Part shown: positions 8,350 to 17,708 of the stretch, piece by piece | Layout of the letters: the number at the start of each line of letters is the position of its first letter | Position numbering within the stretch: position 1 is the first letter of the stretch | NCBI GenBank assembly: GCA_023544645.1 | Contig: JAMJFO010000013.1 | Location: 1 to 63,139 of the forward strand | DNA: 63,139 nt | Direction: 5' to 3' | Source of the DNA: Desulfobulbaceae bacterium | GTDB taxonomy: Bacteria; Desulfobacterota; Desulfobulbia; Desulfobulbales; Desulfobulbaceae | Translations under genes and position numbers: made by a program | Notes under the pieces: model-generated | The model's input: the letters and a program-made list of their open reading frames with translations, nothing else | What the model was told of the DNA's origin: nothing | Databases searched by the model: none

Positions 8350-10752
8350 ATGGGTGATTCTTTAGCATATGAAAAAATGGATCTTTTTTACCTGGGCCGG
8401 GAAATTGACCGCCGGACCGGCAAGACCTCGATGCTGCCGCTGTTGTACAAAAACAGGCATCTCACCACCCATGCCGCCATTATCGGCATGACCGGCAGCG
8501 GCAAGACCGGGCTGGGGGTCTGCCTCCTTGAAGAGGCGGCAATGGACAGGCTTCCGGCAATAGTGATTGACCCCAAAGGAGACATGGGTAATCTCCTGCT
8601 CTCTTTCCCTGAAATGCTGCCTGAGGATTTTCTGCCATGGGTCGATGGCATCAAGGCCGAGCAGCAGGGGGTAAGTCGTGAGGACCTGGCACGCGAAACG
8701 GCAGCGACCTGGAAAAAAGGAATTGAATCCTGGGATCAGAGCAGCGACAGGATTCAACGCCTCAGGTCTTCCACCGAGCTTGCCGTCTACACACCCGGGG
8801 CGGAATCTGGCCGTCCGGTATCGGTGCTTGACACCCTGGAGGCGCCGGATCCGGGAGTCATGGAAGATAATGATACGGCAGCCGGCCTGGTCGGCTCAAC
8901 AGTATCCTCGATCCTCGGCCTGATAGGAGTCCAGGCTGATCCGCTCAAAAGCAGAGAGCATATCCTGCTGTCATCGATACTCCTCCATCACTGGCAGGAA
9001 GGGACTGACCTGAGCCTGGAAACCCTGATCGCCTCGGTGGTTAATCCTCCCTTTGAGCGGATCGGCGTTTTCGGGCTGGAAAGTTTCTATCCCCAGACAA
9101 AGCGGATGGATCTGGCCATGCAGCTCAACAATATTCTGGCCAGCCCCGCATTCAGCGGATGGACCAGGGGAGAGCCTCTCCGGATTGAAGATCTTCTGTA
9201 TGACGCCGACGGCCGGCCCCGGATCTCCATTTTCTCCATTGCCCACCTCAGCGAACCTGAAAGGATGTTTTTTGTAACCATGCTGCTGGGTCGACTGGTC
9301 AGCTGGATGCGCAAGCAGGAAGGCAGCACGGGCCTCAGGTGTCTGCTCTACATGGATGAGATATTCGGTTATTTTCCGCCCCTGGGCAACCCGCCATCCA
9401 AGAAGCCCATGCTCATGCTGCTCAAGCAGGCCAGGGCTTATGGCCTCGGGGTTGTTCTGGCCACCCAGAATCCTGTTGATCTTGATTACAAGGGTTTATC
9501 GAATATCGGCACCTGGTTCATCGGCCGCCTGCAGACCAGGCAGGATCAGGACCGTGTTCTGCAGGGAATCGCGGCAGGTTCCACTGCCGGGGAAAAAGAA
9601 GAGGTTCGCGCTTTGCTGGCCAACATGCGCGGCCGCACCTTCCTGATGTATTCCGCCCATATTGATGAGCCGGTGCTCTTTGAAACACGCTGGGTGATGT
9701 CCTATCTCAAGGGGCCTATCTCCCTGGCCGAGGTGAGCCGGCTTCCCGGCGTCGCTCTGGCCGAACAGCCCGGCAGCGAGCAGCCTGTTCCGGTACGGAA
9801 AACCGGTACGGCAGATGTCGGCCTGCAGGCAACGCCTCCTCTTCTGTCCGATAGCATACCGCAGTGTTTTGTGCCGCTGGCCATTTCCGCGGAAGAATTG
9901 TCATTTGCCCCCTGGCTGGCCGGGAGAGCCAAAGTACGATTCCATAACCAGGCCAGGGGCATCGATCGAACCGATGATATCAGTCTGCGGCTTGCCCTGG
10001 ATGATTCTTTTTCCGGTTTTGACTGGAGCCGATCCGTTGCCAACCAGGTACAGGCTGAAGAAACCCTGAAAACGCCGCCGCCTTCGGCCCGGTTCAGGAC
10101 TCTGCCCGCGATGCTTGGGCAATTGAACAACCTGCGTGAAGCGGAAAAAAGGATCAATGATTACCTGTATCACACCATGCGGATTTCGCTGTGGCGGGTG
10201 CCCGCCTTAAAGCTTGAATCACAGCCGGAGGAGACGGAGAACCGGTTCCGCCAACGGGTTGTCGATTCACTGCGGGAGAAGAAGGAGGCGGCCATGCATA
10301 CCCTTGAGGAGCGTTATCGTTCCAAGGAGGATATGCTTGAGCGGCGCCTGGCAAAAGTCTATGAGCGGATTGAAAAAGAAAAAGGTGATGTCAAGGCCAG
10401 GGGACTGGATACAGCCCTGTCCTTCGGCATTGCTGTTGTCGGCGCCCTGTTCGGCCGCAAGGCCCTGTCTGTTTCTACCGCTTCCCGATCGGCCCAGGGA
10501 ATGCGCAACGCCGGACGAATGGCCAAGGAGAAGGGAGATGTGGACAGAGCCGTCGATGAAGCTGAGCGGATCCAGAGCGAGATCGCTGCCCTGGCCCGTG
10601 AGTTTCAGGAAAAAGCGGCAGCGGTGTCCAGCCGGTATGCGCAGGAAAATTACCCTCTGGAGGTATTCTCCATCGGTCCGAAACGCAACGGTATCTTTGA
10701 CGTCCAAGTCTGTATACAATGGGAGCCGGAGCTCGATCTGCCGCCATTGTAG
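8350..10752 (+). CDS. HerA-like / DUF87-type ATPase with C-terminal coiled coil
   Basis: A large P-loop ATPase of the HerA-FtsK group, which typically forms hexamers that move DNA. Walker A is GMTGSGKTG near residue 46, followed by the HerA-like strand AIVIDPKGDMGNLL. Walker B is LYMDEIFGYFPP near residue 332, and a sensor-type motif ATQNPVDLDYKGLSNIGTW follows, as in other HerA/DUF853 proteins. Residues from about 600 are charged and helical (REKKEAAMHTLEERYRSKED), consistent with a coiled coil. The start is ATG 8350, where GGTGGAGG lies at good spacing; ATG 8332 is possible. It is divergent from the primase-helicase gene. No NurA nuclease is adjacent, so a classic HerA-NurA resection pair is not shown. 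It could act in repair, defence or plasmid-like maintenance. Confidence 0.75.
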   Translation: MGDSLAYEKMDLFYLGREIDRRTGKTSMLPLLYKNRHLTTHAAIIGMTGSGKTGLGVCLLEEAAMDRLPAIVIDPKGDMGNLLLSFPEMLPEDFLPWVDGIKAEQQGVSREDLARETAATWKKGIESWDQSSDRIQRLRSSTELAVYTPGAESGRPVSVLDTLEAPDPGVMEDNDTAAGLVGSTVSSILGLIGVQADPLKSREHILLSSILLHHWQEGTDLSLETLIASVVNPPFERIGVFGLESFYPQTKRMDLAMQLNNILASPAFSGWTRGEPLRIEDLLYDADGRPRISIFSIAHLSEPERMFFVTMLLGRLVSWMRKQEGSTGLRCLLYMDEIFGYFPPLGNPPSKKPMLMLLKQARAYGLGVVLATQNPVDLDYKGLSNIGTWFIGRLQTRQDQDRVLQGIAAGSTAGEKEEVRALLANMRGRTFLMYSAHIDEPVLFETRWVMSYLKGPISLAEVSRLPGVALAEQPGSEQPVPVRKTGTADVGLQATPPLLSDSIPQCFVPLAISAEELSFAPWLAGRAKVRFHNQARGIDRTDDISLRLALDDSFSGFDWSRSVANQVQAEETLKTPPPSARFRTLPAMLGQLNNLREAEKRINDYLYHTMRISLWRVPALKLESQPEETENRFRQRVVDSLREKKEAAMHTLEERYRSKEDMLERRLAKVYERIEKEKGDVKARGLDTALSFGIAVVGALFGRKALSVSTASRSAQGMRNAGRMAKEKGDVDRAVDEAERIQSEIAALAREFQEKAAAVSSRYAQENYPLEVFSIGPKRNGIFDVQVCIQWEPELDLPPL

Positions 10753-10767
10753 TGACCGGCATTGAAA

Positions 10768-12180
10768 TTATACTCCCATGATCACCTGCAGGGCCTGGCG
10801 GTCAAGCTCACTGGTGAATTTGACATGGACCGAGTAGTCGCTGACAATCAGGTCAACGTTCTGCACGCCGATGACTGTGCCGCGGAGAATTTTATCCGGC
10901 AGCCCGTTGACCGGTATGCCGGCCTTGATGCTGCGGCCGAGAAGAAGGCGGCTGTTTTCCTTTTTGGTGATGCGGATAATGAAGGAGTAGCCGCCCAGTG
11001 AGATATCGGTCATTTCTCCCCGGAAGCTGCTGAGCACCCTGTCCCGGTCATCAACCACCTGCAGTTGAATGCGGCGTTCAAGTTTGTGTCGGTCATGAAC
11101 CCTGCGGTCCATGCCCTTGAGTTCAAGCATTTTGTGGATGTCGCTTGAGCGGCCGTAATAATCCCTGAGCTTGGATTCTATTCCGGGATTTTGCTTTTCG
11201 AGCTCCGTGAGTTTTTCCCGTTTCAGCGCCAGGATTTTCGTCAGCTGCATGGCGGTCAGGGACACGGTCCATACCGAGGCGTTGAAAAAGTTTTCCCCGG
11301 CAATCTGCCCGGTGTTCAGATTCTTCAGGAACAGTTCCTTTTCGCCGCCCATGTAGGATACGCGCACGCTGCCCATGTTGATGAAAAAGAGTTCATCGTT
11401 TCGCGCGCCCTGGGTGACAATGGCCTCCTCGGGTTTGTAGGTTCGTTCCTCCATGGAGTAGTACAGGGCGTTGAATTCATCAAAGGTGAGGGCGTTGCGC
11501 AGTTTTGACCAGACTTCCAGGTCATCCTCGCTGATTGCCTCGCTCTTTTCCTGGTCGATGATTTCCCCGGACTGGATGATTTCCATCAGGGCCATGGGGT
11601 CAATTTCATATATACGTTCTCGCAGCCGCTCGGCGTTGGCAAAATCTTTTTTTCTCGCGCAGGAGACAACCAGGTCGTAGAGCTGTTTTTTGGCAACTTC
11701 CGTGTTGCCGGCCTCGGCGAGCTGAAAGATCTGTTGTTCCCTGATGGCCAGGGGGGTCTTAGGAGCGGGGTCTTGGGAGGGAGCAGCGGGTTGGCCGCCG
11801 GAGCGGCCGGAATCGATTCTGCTGAGCAGGGTTTTGGCCCCGGAGCGGATTTCTTCCCTGTATACCGGACTGTCGACAATGGTTTTCAGGCCGGAAGTGA
11901 TTTTTTCGAGCCGCTGCCAGTGGCGGGCATCAGCAAGCATTGTCGCTGTTGCGATGAAACAGGTTGCGGCCGCCGGCCGGAGTTGTTTGTCAAACGCCCG
12001 CGAAGCCACTGATATCTGGGCAAGCAGGGCATCGACAGCCGGCAGTTTCTGATTCTCTGCCAGGCGCATAATCGTTGCCGGCAGGATTTTTGTTACGGCT
12101 GGATCAAGCAGAACGTCATGTTGTCCTTTGGCAAGGCTGTTGAGGGCTTCCTGCAGCCCGCTGAGTTGCTGTTGTCCCAA
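10768..12180 (-). CDS. Cyclic nucleotide-binding domain plus PilZ domain protein
   Basis: A probable two-signal receptor. The first 200 residues are helical and include a low-complexity linker (QPAAPSQDPAPK). A cyclic nucleotide-binding fold follows (about 225-325): FDEFNALYYSMEERTYKPEEAIVTQG, then IAGENFF in the phosphate-cassette position. The C-terminus is a PilZ domain (about 345-465) with an arginine-rich RRVHDRHKLERR motif and DISLGGY, the c-di-GMP-binding pair. The start is TTG 12180 with GGAGG five bases upstream; no closer ATG exists. It stands alone, convergent with the HerA-like gene. Ligands are inferred from family; the CNB part may bind cAMP, another nucleotide, or nothing. Confidence 0.8.
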   Translation of the reverse strand: MGQQQLSGLQEALNSLAKGQHDVLLDPAVTKILPATIMRLAENQKLPAVDALLAQISVASRAFDKQLRPAAATCFIATATMLADARHWQRLEKITSGLKTIVDSPVYREEIRSGAKTLLSRIDSGRSGGQPAAPSQDPAPKTPLAIREQQIFQLAEAGNTEVAKKQLYDLVVSCARKKDFANAERLRERIYEIDPMALMEIIQSGEIIDQEKSEAISEDDLEVWSKLRNALTFDEFNALYYSMEERTYKPEEAIVTQGARNDELFFINMGSVRVSYMGGEKELFLKNLNTGQIAGENFFNASVWTVSLTAMQLTKILALKREKLTELEKQNPGIESKLRDYYGRSSDIHKMLELKGMDRRVHDRHKLERRIQLQVVDDRDRVLSSFRGEMTDISLGGYSFIIRITKKENSRLLLGRSIKAGIPVNGLPDKILRGTVIGVQNVDLIVSDYSVHVKFTSELDRQALQVIMGV

Positions 12181-12407
12181 GCAATCCTCCCTGATTCACC
12201 GGCCGGATGTTTTTGTCCATGCCGCTGAATAAATGAAACTGTTATTCCTGCAATGAGCTTCTGTAATCCGGACCGCGGCAGTTTAAAAAAAACTGCTCCA
12301 ACCTTCCGGATTACTCCGGTTGATGCCTGGACATGTCCCAAGCTGTTATATTTTATCAGGTAGCATTGAACCGCAAAATTGTCAAGTTTTAGTCTTGTTT
12401 CGGGAGG

Positions 12408-13016
12408 TTAAAGCGGGGTGTCGATGATGTTGTGCTCCAGGAGGAGCTGGACCAGCCTGTTGACCGGCAGGCCGATAACGTTGGTGCACGAACCATTGAT
12501 TGATCTGACCAGAAACGAACCCCGGCCCTGTATGCCGTAAGCGCCGGCCTTGTCCAGAGGTTCTCCGGATTGAATATACGCCTTGAGCGCTTGTTCCGGA
12601 ACGTCCATAAAGGTCACCTCGGTTGTTTCAACCAGCGTCGTTTCAATATCCTGTTCCAGGCAGCAGAAGCACATGCCGGTCATAACCCGATGGGTTGTAT
12701 TGTTGAGGAGAGCAAGCATGGTTGCGGCCTCGTCTTCATTGGCTGGTTTGCCGAGGATGGTTCCATCCGACAGGGTGACGACCGTATCCGCGCCAATGAC
12801 CCAGCACCGGGGTTTTGCCCTGGCAACAGCGCCGGCTTTGGCCTGGGCCATCCGCCGGGCAAAGGTGTCAGGGGCTTCACCGGTAATCGGCGTCTCGTCA
12901 ATATCCGCTGTGATGACGGTGAATTCAATGCCGAGGTTGCGCAGAAATCGCTGCCGCCGGGGCGATGATGAGGCCAGGATAAGTTGCTGCCGGGTTTTGA
13001 ACATTGCCCTCTTCAT
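12408..13016 (-). CDS. maf: Maf nucleotide pyrophosphatase
   Basis: Maf proteins hydrolyse non-canonical or pyrimidine nucleoside triphosphates, cleaning the nucleotide pool. The N-terminus has the signature LILASSSPRRQ and the active region has VIGADTVV. The GKP and THRVMTGM motifs are also family-typical, and the 202-residue length is normal. ATG 13016 overlaps the truA stop by four bases, so it is translationally coupled as the last gene of argC-truA-maf. Subfamily (dTTP/UTP or m7GTP) is not assigned with confidence. Confidence 0.9.
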   Translation of the reverse strand: MKRAMFKTRQQLILASSSPRRQRFLRNLGIEFTVITADIDETPITGEAPDTFARRMAQAKAGAVARAKPRCWVIGADTVVTLSDGTILGKPANEDEAATMLALLNNTTHRVMTGMCFCCLEQDIETTLVETTEVTFMDVPEQALKAYIQSGEPLDKAGAYGIQGRGSFLVRSINGSCTNVIGLPVNRLVQLLLEHNIIDTPL

Positions 13017-13801
13017 CGTTCAGCTTGAAAGGGTTTATAGTGGACCATGTTCAGCACCAGACCGCAGGACGGGGCTGTGGGGCCGGCATTGTCGCGGTTG
13101 CAGCTGTGAAGAACAGTCTTGAATTCGGCGGAGGACATCCTGCCGGAGCCGACTTCCATAAGGGTGCCGACTAGGTTGCGGACCATGTGGCGCAGGAAGC
13201 CGTCGCCGGTGAATGAAAACACCCAGGTATCCGTTTTTGCCGGGGACCGGGACAGTGTTGCCTGAAAAAGGGTGCGGACCGCGCCCCGTCCTCCCGGAAT
13301 ATTGACATCCCTTGAGCCGGCGGCCTCAAAGCTGGTAAAGTCTTGGGTGCCGCGAATATGTTTCAATGCCTGCTCCACCATGGTTTCATCAAGGCCCCCC
13401 CTGAAATGGGCTGTATACAATCTTTCGGTGGGCAACAGGACCGCGCCGGTGAAGAACGTATAACTGTAGGTTTTGCCGGCAGCATTGTATCTGCTGTGAA
13501 AGTCTTTCTCCATCTCGTCGACATCAAGGATGCGGATGTCTTTCGGCAGCATGGAGTTCAGTCCGTCCATGAAACCGGCGCAGGGTATGGATGATGTGGT
13601 GACAAAATTGGCTACCATGCCCGTGGCATGCACTCCGGCATCGGTGCGCCCGGCACCGTGGAGGGTGATGCCGGAGGTGGTCATGACCGCAAGGCGGTCT
13701 TCAATGGTTCCCTGGATGGTGGGCGCATTTTGCTGGCGCTGCCATCCGCTGTAGCCGCTGCCGTCGTAGGCAATCAGCAGGCGGATGTTTCGTGGTCTCA
13801 C
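13013..13801 (-). CDS. truA: tRNA pseudouridine(38-40) synthase
   Basis: TruA converts U38-U40 of the anticodon arm to pseudouridine in many tRNAs. The product has [14 protein letters not shown], the catalytic [11 protein letters not shown] motif near residue 57, and the C-terminal [13 protein letters not shown]. At 262 residues it is full length. The start is GTG 13801, overlapping the argC stop as GTGA; its own stop overlaps maf. The tight argC-truA-maf arrangement points to one transcript. Confidence 0.95.
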   Translation of the reverse strand: MRPRNIRLLIAYDGSGYSGWQRQQNAPTIQGTIEDRLAVMTTSGITLHGAGRTDAGVHATGMVANFVTTSSIPCAGFMDGLNSMLPKDIRILDVDEMEKDFHSRYNAAGKTYSYTFFTGAVLLPTERLYTAHFRGGLDETMVEQALKHIRGTQDFTSFEAAGSRDVNIPGGRGAVRTLFQATLSRSPAKTDTWVFSFTGDGFLRHMVRNLVGTLMEVGSGRMSSAEFKTVLHSCNRDNAGPTAPSCGLVLNMVHYKPFQAER

Positions 13802-14838
13802 GGAAAAAGAGACGCCCCCCGAAGGCCTGTGTCCTCAGCAAAACCATTCATCAGGTTCATGTTCTGCACCGCCTGGCCCGCAGCTCCTTTGACGATGTTG
13901 TCAATGGCTGAGAAGACAATGATGCGGCCCGCCCGCTCGTCGAAGCTGATGCCGATGTCACAGAAGTTGCTGCCCCGCACATGCTGGGTGGCCGGTACCG
14001 TGTCTCCCGGGCACAGCCGGATGAAATATTCATCACCATAGTTTTGTTCATACAGGGCCTGCACCTTTTCCCGGCTGATGTCAGTGGTCAGTTTTGCGTA
14101 CATGGTGCTGAGGATGCCCCTGGTAATGGGAAGAAGATGCGGGGTAAAGGAAATAGTCACCGGTGTATCTGCCAGCACAGTCAACTCCTGTTCCATTTCA
14201 GGTATATGCCGATGGGTGCCGCCAGTCTTATAGGCCCTGAAACCATCCGCTACCTCGCAGAATAGCGTGGCAATGTTTGCCGATCGTCCCGCTCCCGAGG
14301 CGCCGGATTTTGCGTCCACTATAATGGTGGACGGGTCGATCAGCTTTTCCCTGAGCAGAGGGGCTAAACCAAGGATTACCGAAGTCGGGTAGCAGCCGGG
14401 GTTGGCAACCAGCCTTGCGTTCTTTATGCTGTCCCGGTACAGCTCCGATAGGCCGTATACCGTTTCTCCGATCAGTTCACCGCTGGTGTGGCGCTGGTAC
14501 CATTGCTCATACACCGCCAGGTCGCGGATCCGGTAGTCGGCGCTCAGGTCGACAACTTTTTTGCCCGCGGCGATCAGCGATGGTACTATTTCCATTGCTG
14601 TCTGATGCGGGACCGCCGTAAAGAAGAAATCCGCCCGGTCGGCCAGCGCAGCGGGCGCTGGATTCTCACAGGTAATATCAAGGCAGCCGCGAAGATTGGG
14701 ATAGACATCGCCAAGGTGTTTTCCCTCAAACTGCCTGGATGTGGCAATTGATATTTCAACTTCGGGATGACGGCTCAGGATCCGTGCAAGTTCAACTCCC
14801 GTATAGCCTGAAACACCTACAATACCTACTCGTAGCAT
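13798..14838 (-). CDS. argC: N-acetyl-gamma-glutamyl-phosphate reductase
   Basis: ArgC reduces N-acetylglutamyl phosphate to the semialdehyde with NADPH, the third step of arginine synthesis. It has the nucleotide-binding motif [14 protein letters not shown] at the N-terminus and the catalytic cysteine in VANPGCYPT near residue 147. [11 protein letters not shown] and the C-terminal [16 protein letters not shown] are strongly conserved in the family. I start it at ATG 14838 (MLRVG), six bases after GAGGA; an upstream in-frame start at 14865 would overlap the rpsI terminator. It leads the argC-truA-maf operon. Confidence 0.95.
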   Translation of the reverse strand: MLRVGIVGVSGYTGVELARILSRHPEVEISIATSRQFEGKHLGDVYPNLRGCLDITCENPAPAALADRADFFFTAVPHQTAMEIVPSLIAAGKKVVDLSADYRIRDLAVYEQWYQRHTSGELIGETVYGLSELYRDSIKNARLVANPGCYPTSVILGLAPLLREKLIDPSTIIVDAKSGASGAGRSANIATLFCEVADGFRAYKTGGTHRHIPEMEQELTVLADTPVTISFTPHLLPITRGILSTMYAKLTTDISREKVQALYEQNYGDEYFIRLCPGDTVPATQHVRGSNFCDIGISFDERAGRIIVFSAIDNIVKGAAGQAVQNMNLMNGFAEDTGLRGASLFP

Positions 14839-14865
14839 GGTCTGTCCTCTTGTGGAAAAATCCAA

Positions 14866-14900
14866 TAAAAAAGGGAATAACGAAGCTGATCGTTATTCCC
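14866..14900 (-). terminator. Intrinsic terminator of the rplM-rpsI operon
   Basis: On the minus strand GGGAATAACGA and TCGTTATTCCC form an 11-bp perfect stem with a six-base loop, followed by a run of T. It sits between rpsI and argC and should end the ribosomal protein transcript. Confidence 0.88.
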
Positions 14901-14954
14901 TGGTATTCTACTGACAAAGAGAGGGACTGGTGAAAATAATCCGCTCCGCCGGAA

Positions 14955-15347
14955 TTAACGCTTGGAGAACTGGAAGCGAGCCCGGGCGCCGCGCAGTCCA
15001 TATTTTTTCCGCTCCTTGCAACGGGGATCCCTGGTCAGGAGACCTGCTTTTTTCAGGGAATGGCGAAGCTCGCCGTCCATGTCCTGGAGGGCTTTTGAAA
15101 TACCGTGCACAATGGCATCAACCTGGGCGGACTTGCCCCCACCCTTGACCGTCGCCGTTACATCAAACTTGTTGGCTGTCTCGGTTACTGAAAAGGGCCT
15201 GGCAATTTTCGGTTCAAAGAAAATGCCGCCGAAATAATTGTCGAATGATTGTTTGTTGACGGAAAATTTGCCACTGCCGGGTTTTATCCATACACGGGCA
15301 ACAGCTGTTTTTCTTTTGCCGGTTGCGTAAATAGGTTCCTGAGACAT
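14955..15347 (-). CDS. rpsI: 30S ribosomal protein S9 (uS9)
   Basis: uS9 lies in the head of the 30S subunit, with its basic tail reaching the P-site tRNA. The product begins MSQEPIYATGKRKTAVARVW and ends with the universal tail GARARFQFSKR, both diagnostic. I choose ATG 15347; the frame opens earlier at 15377, inside rplM, but the family starts here. It follows rplM by 19 bases as the second gene of the standard rplM-rpsI operon. Confidence 0.97.
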   Translation of the reverse strand: MSQEPIYATGKRKTAVARVWIKPGSGKFSVNKQSFDNYFGGIFFEPKIARPFSVTETANKFDVTATVKGGGKSAQVDAIVHGISKALQDMDGELRHSLKKAGLLTRDPRCKERKKYGLRGARARFQFSKR

Positions 15348-15366
15348 GAGTGATTTGCTCCGTTGA

Positions 15367-15795
15367 TCAGATATCAATATTTTCAGGTTTCTGTGCCTGG
15401 TGCGGGTGATCCGTGCCGGCGTAGATCTTCAGTTTTTTGAGCTGCTTGCGGCCGAGTTTGTTCTTGGGGAGCATGCCCCTGACCGCCATCCTGATCAGCT
15501 CTTCAGGTTTTTTGGTTAATACTTCTCTTGCCGTCTGCTCCTTGATGCCGCCAATGTAACCTGTATGACGATAATATTTTTTGTCGTCCCATTTTTTTCC
15601 GGTCAGGTGGATCTTTTCAGCATTAACGACAACGATGAAATCGCCGTTATCCTGAAAATTACAGAAAGTCGGTTTATGCTTGCCGCGGAGTCTGCGGGCT
15701 ATTTCGGTGGCAAATCGCCCGAGGGTTTTGCTGTCGGCATCGACAATATACCATTTGCGGTCAATATCTTTCACCGGCGTATAATACGTTTTCAT
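15367..15795 (-). CDS. rplM: 50S ribosomal protein L13 (uL13)
   Basis: uL13 is an early-assembling 50S protein. The 142-residue product has [19 protein letters not shown] near the start and the motif [11 protein letters not shown], followed by [14 protein letters not shown], all hallmarks of the family. It leads the rplM-rpsI pair. The 5' leader begins just after the terminator of the upstream tRNA gene, so either a new promoter or read-through from the tRNA must supply transcription. Confidence 0.97.
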   Translation of the reverse strand: MKTYYTPVKDIDRKWYIVDADSKTLGRFATEIARRLRGKHKPTFCNFQDNGDFIVVVNAEKIHLTGKKWDDKKYYRHTGYIGGIKEQTAREVLTKKPEELIRMAVRGMLPKNKLGRKQLKKLKIYAGTDHPHQAQKPENIDI

Positions 15796-15816
15796 TGCAG
15801 CGCCTCAATAAAGTAT

Positions 15817-15848
15817 GAAAAAAAGGTCCGATCAAAGTCTGGACCTTT
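15817..15848 (-). terminator. Intrinsic terminator after tRNA-Gly
   Basis: On the minus strand AAAGGTCC and GGACCTTT pair around an 11-base loop and run into a T tract. It lies between the tRNA 3' end and rplM, so it may end the tRNA transcript and limit read-through into rplM. Confidence 0.8.
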
Positions 15849-15856
15849 AGCAGTCA

Positions 15857-15931
<75 letters not shown>

Positions 15932-16161
15932 CCTGATTATTACTGTAAACAGCTCCAAATGTTAACAAAGGCTTCCCCGGTATGTCAATAAAAAACTTAT
16001 GGTCGGTTGCAGAAAATATTCCGTGGAAAATGATGTGAAATAATTGAAGAAAAGTTGCTAATCTGGCTGAACAATAATATGATATTCATTAATATCATTA
16101 AAAATCTGCTTATATATTTATGCTGGAACCACTGGTAAACGATTTGGGACAGGAGCATAAC

Positions 16162-16761
16162 GTGACAGAATCGGGAATGCGGAAGGGGAAGATTCAACGC
16201 CGGACAAGAGAAACGGATATTGTCCTTGAAATTGCTCTGGAAGGCGAGGGAGCAGCGAAAATCGCCACCGGTGTCGGTTTTATGGACCATATGCTGACAC
16301 TGTTTGCCGTGCATGGTTTTTTTGATCTGATGGTAAGCGCCACCGGTGACATTGTTGTTGATGATCATCATACGGTCGAAGATATAGGCATCTGCCTGGG
16401 CCAGGCCCTGAAAAAAAGCCTGGGGGAGATGGCCGGAATACAAAGATACGCTCACAGTTATGTGCCCATGGATGAAGCCCTGGTGCGGGTTTGTGTCGAT
16501 TTCTCGAACAGATCCTACCTCCATTTCAATGTTGCTCTGCCTGATCAGAAAGTGGGGAGCTTTGATACATCACTGGCCAAGGAATTCATGCGGGCCTTGG
16601 TTCTGCATAGCGGGATGACCTTGCATGTTGACCTGCTGCACGGGGAAAACACCCATCATATAATCGAGGCAGTGTTCAAGGCGCTTGGGCGGGCCCTGGC
16701 ACAGGCTGTTCAGATCGATGAACGGCTGCAGGGCCATCTTTCCTCCAAGGGAACACTGTAA
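16162..16761 (+). CDS. hisB: Imidazoleglycerol-phosphate dehydratase
   Basis: HisB is the manganese-dependent dehydratase of histidine synthesis (imidazoleglycerol phosphate to imidazoleacetol phosphate). The metal-binding histidine clusters VDDHHTVEDIGI and ENTHHIIEAVFK are both present, and GFMDHMLTLFAVHG is a family signature. I start it at GTG 16162, six bases after AGGAG; the ATG at 16120 has no ribosome site. About 199 residues is the length of the single-domain form (no HisB-N phosphatase). It stands alone rather than in a his operon. Confidence 0.95.
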   Translation: MTESGMRKGKIQRRTRETDIVLEIALEGEGAAKIATGVGFMDHMLTLFAVHGFFDLMVSATGDIVVDDHHTVEDIGICLGQALKKSLGEMAGIQRYAHSYVPMDEALVRVCVDFSNRSYLHFNVALPDQKVGSFDTSLAKEFMRALVLHSGMTLHVDLLHGENTHHIIEAVFKALGRALAQAVQIDERLQGHLSSKGTL

Positions 16762-16983
16762 ATATATTTACCGATGAGAATGCTGTTTTTTGGTAAATAC
16801 AGGCTAGAGCAGCCACGTATTAGGCTATTACCAATAGTTACAGCGGTCACAGGGTTGCGCGGATTCCCAACGACGCCTGGCCGCGCTACATCAGGTATGC
16901 GAGGCCGATGACAAAGGAGATGCGGCGCCCTGTAACCGCTTCCGTTTTTGAATAGGGTAAGAGAATATGCCAGGAGGGGTAAC

Positions 16984-17673
16984 ATGTTGAAATCATTTCT
17001 GTACACAGTGTTAATAGTTGCCGGCTGCAGTTTTGTGTTGTCCGGTTGCGCGGTAAAGGATGAAAGGCCGGATGAGCCGGGGCAGGCTCAACTTTCCCGG
17101 ATCAATTGCATCGGCGTTTTACCGGCAACCCCGGTGGTCAAGGCAGAAATGGCCGAAGATGACGCAGAGGTGAAACGTATCCGCCGCGGAGTCGAGGTCA
17201 TGGATGAGATTCTGAGCCGGGAGCTTGGCGGTAAGGAAAACATCCGCTTTGTCGGCGTTGAACAGGTGGCAGCTCTGCAGATAAGCGGCGGGGAAAGCCC
17301 GCTGACGTTTGACCGCCTGGTCGGTGAGAGCATTGGCTGCAATGCTGTCCTGGAGAGTACGGTCAGCCATTTCAGCCAACGAGTCGGCGGCAGGTACAGT
17401 GTCGAATCACCTGCAGCGGTTGCCTTTGCAATGAGGCTCATTTCACTGGAAACCGGTGCGGTCCTCTGGTCGGCCAAGTTTGATGAGGTCCAGAAATCGG
17501 TGATGGAAAATGTCCTGGAATGGAAAAAAGCAGGTGCCCGGGGATTTGTCTGGATCACCGCTGAAGAGCTCATGCGGGAAGGGATCAGGGAAAAGCTTGC
17601 AGACAGCCCGTATTTCAACCCTGAAGGGGAAATGACGCCTCCTGCCGGTTCCGCCTCAGGGGATTCCCGATAG
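16984..17673 (+). CDS. Hypothetical lipoprotein
   Basis: The N-terminus is a lipoprotein signal, with hydrophobic FLYTVLIVAGCSFVLSGC ending in the lipobox LSGC, so the mature protein should be lipid-anchored in the envelope. The rest is a soluble alpha/beta domain starting INCIGVLPATPVV, a pattern seen in small lipoproteins that gather at the outer membrane (GNA1162 or CsgG-like), but I cannot assign the family firmly. The start ATG 16984 has GGAGGGG four bases upstream. It lies 35 bp before the TtcA-like gene on the same strand. Function unknown. Confidence 0.7.
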   Translation: MLKSFLYTVLIVAGCSFVLSGCAVKDERPDEPGQAQLSRINCIGVLPATPVVKAEMAEDDAEVKRIRRGVEVMDEILSRELGGKENIRFVGVEQVAALQISGGESPLTFDRLVGESIGCNAVLESTVSHFSQRVGGRYSVESPAAVAFAMRLISLETGAVLWSAKFDEVQKSVMENVLEWKKAGARGFVWITAEELMREGIREKLADSPYFNPEGEMTPPAGSASGDSR

Positions 17674-17708
17674 AAAGAAGTTGTCCTGTTATTGTCACGA
17701 CCTGTAAA

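Noticed and set aside
16762-16983. Possible riboswitch between hisB and the lipoprotein gene
   Set aside because: Some G+C-rich pairing is possible, but no known riboswitch core could be matched and the gene gives no ligand clue.
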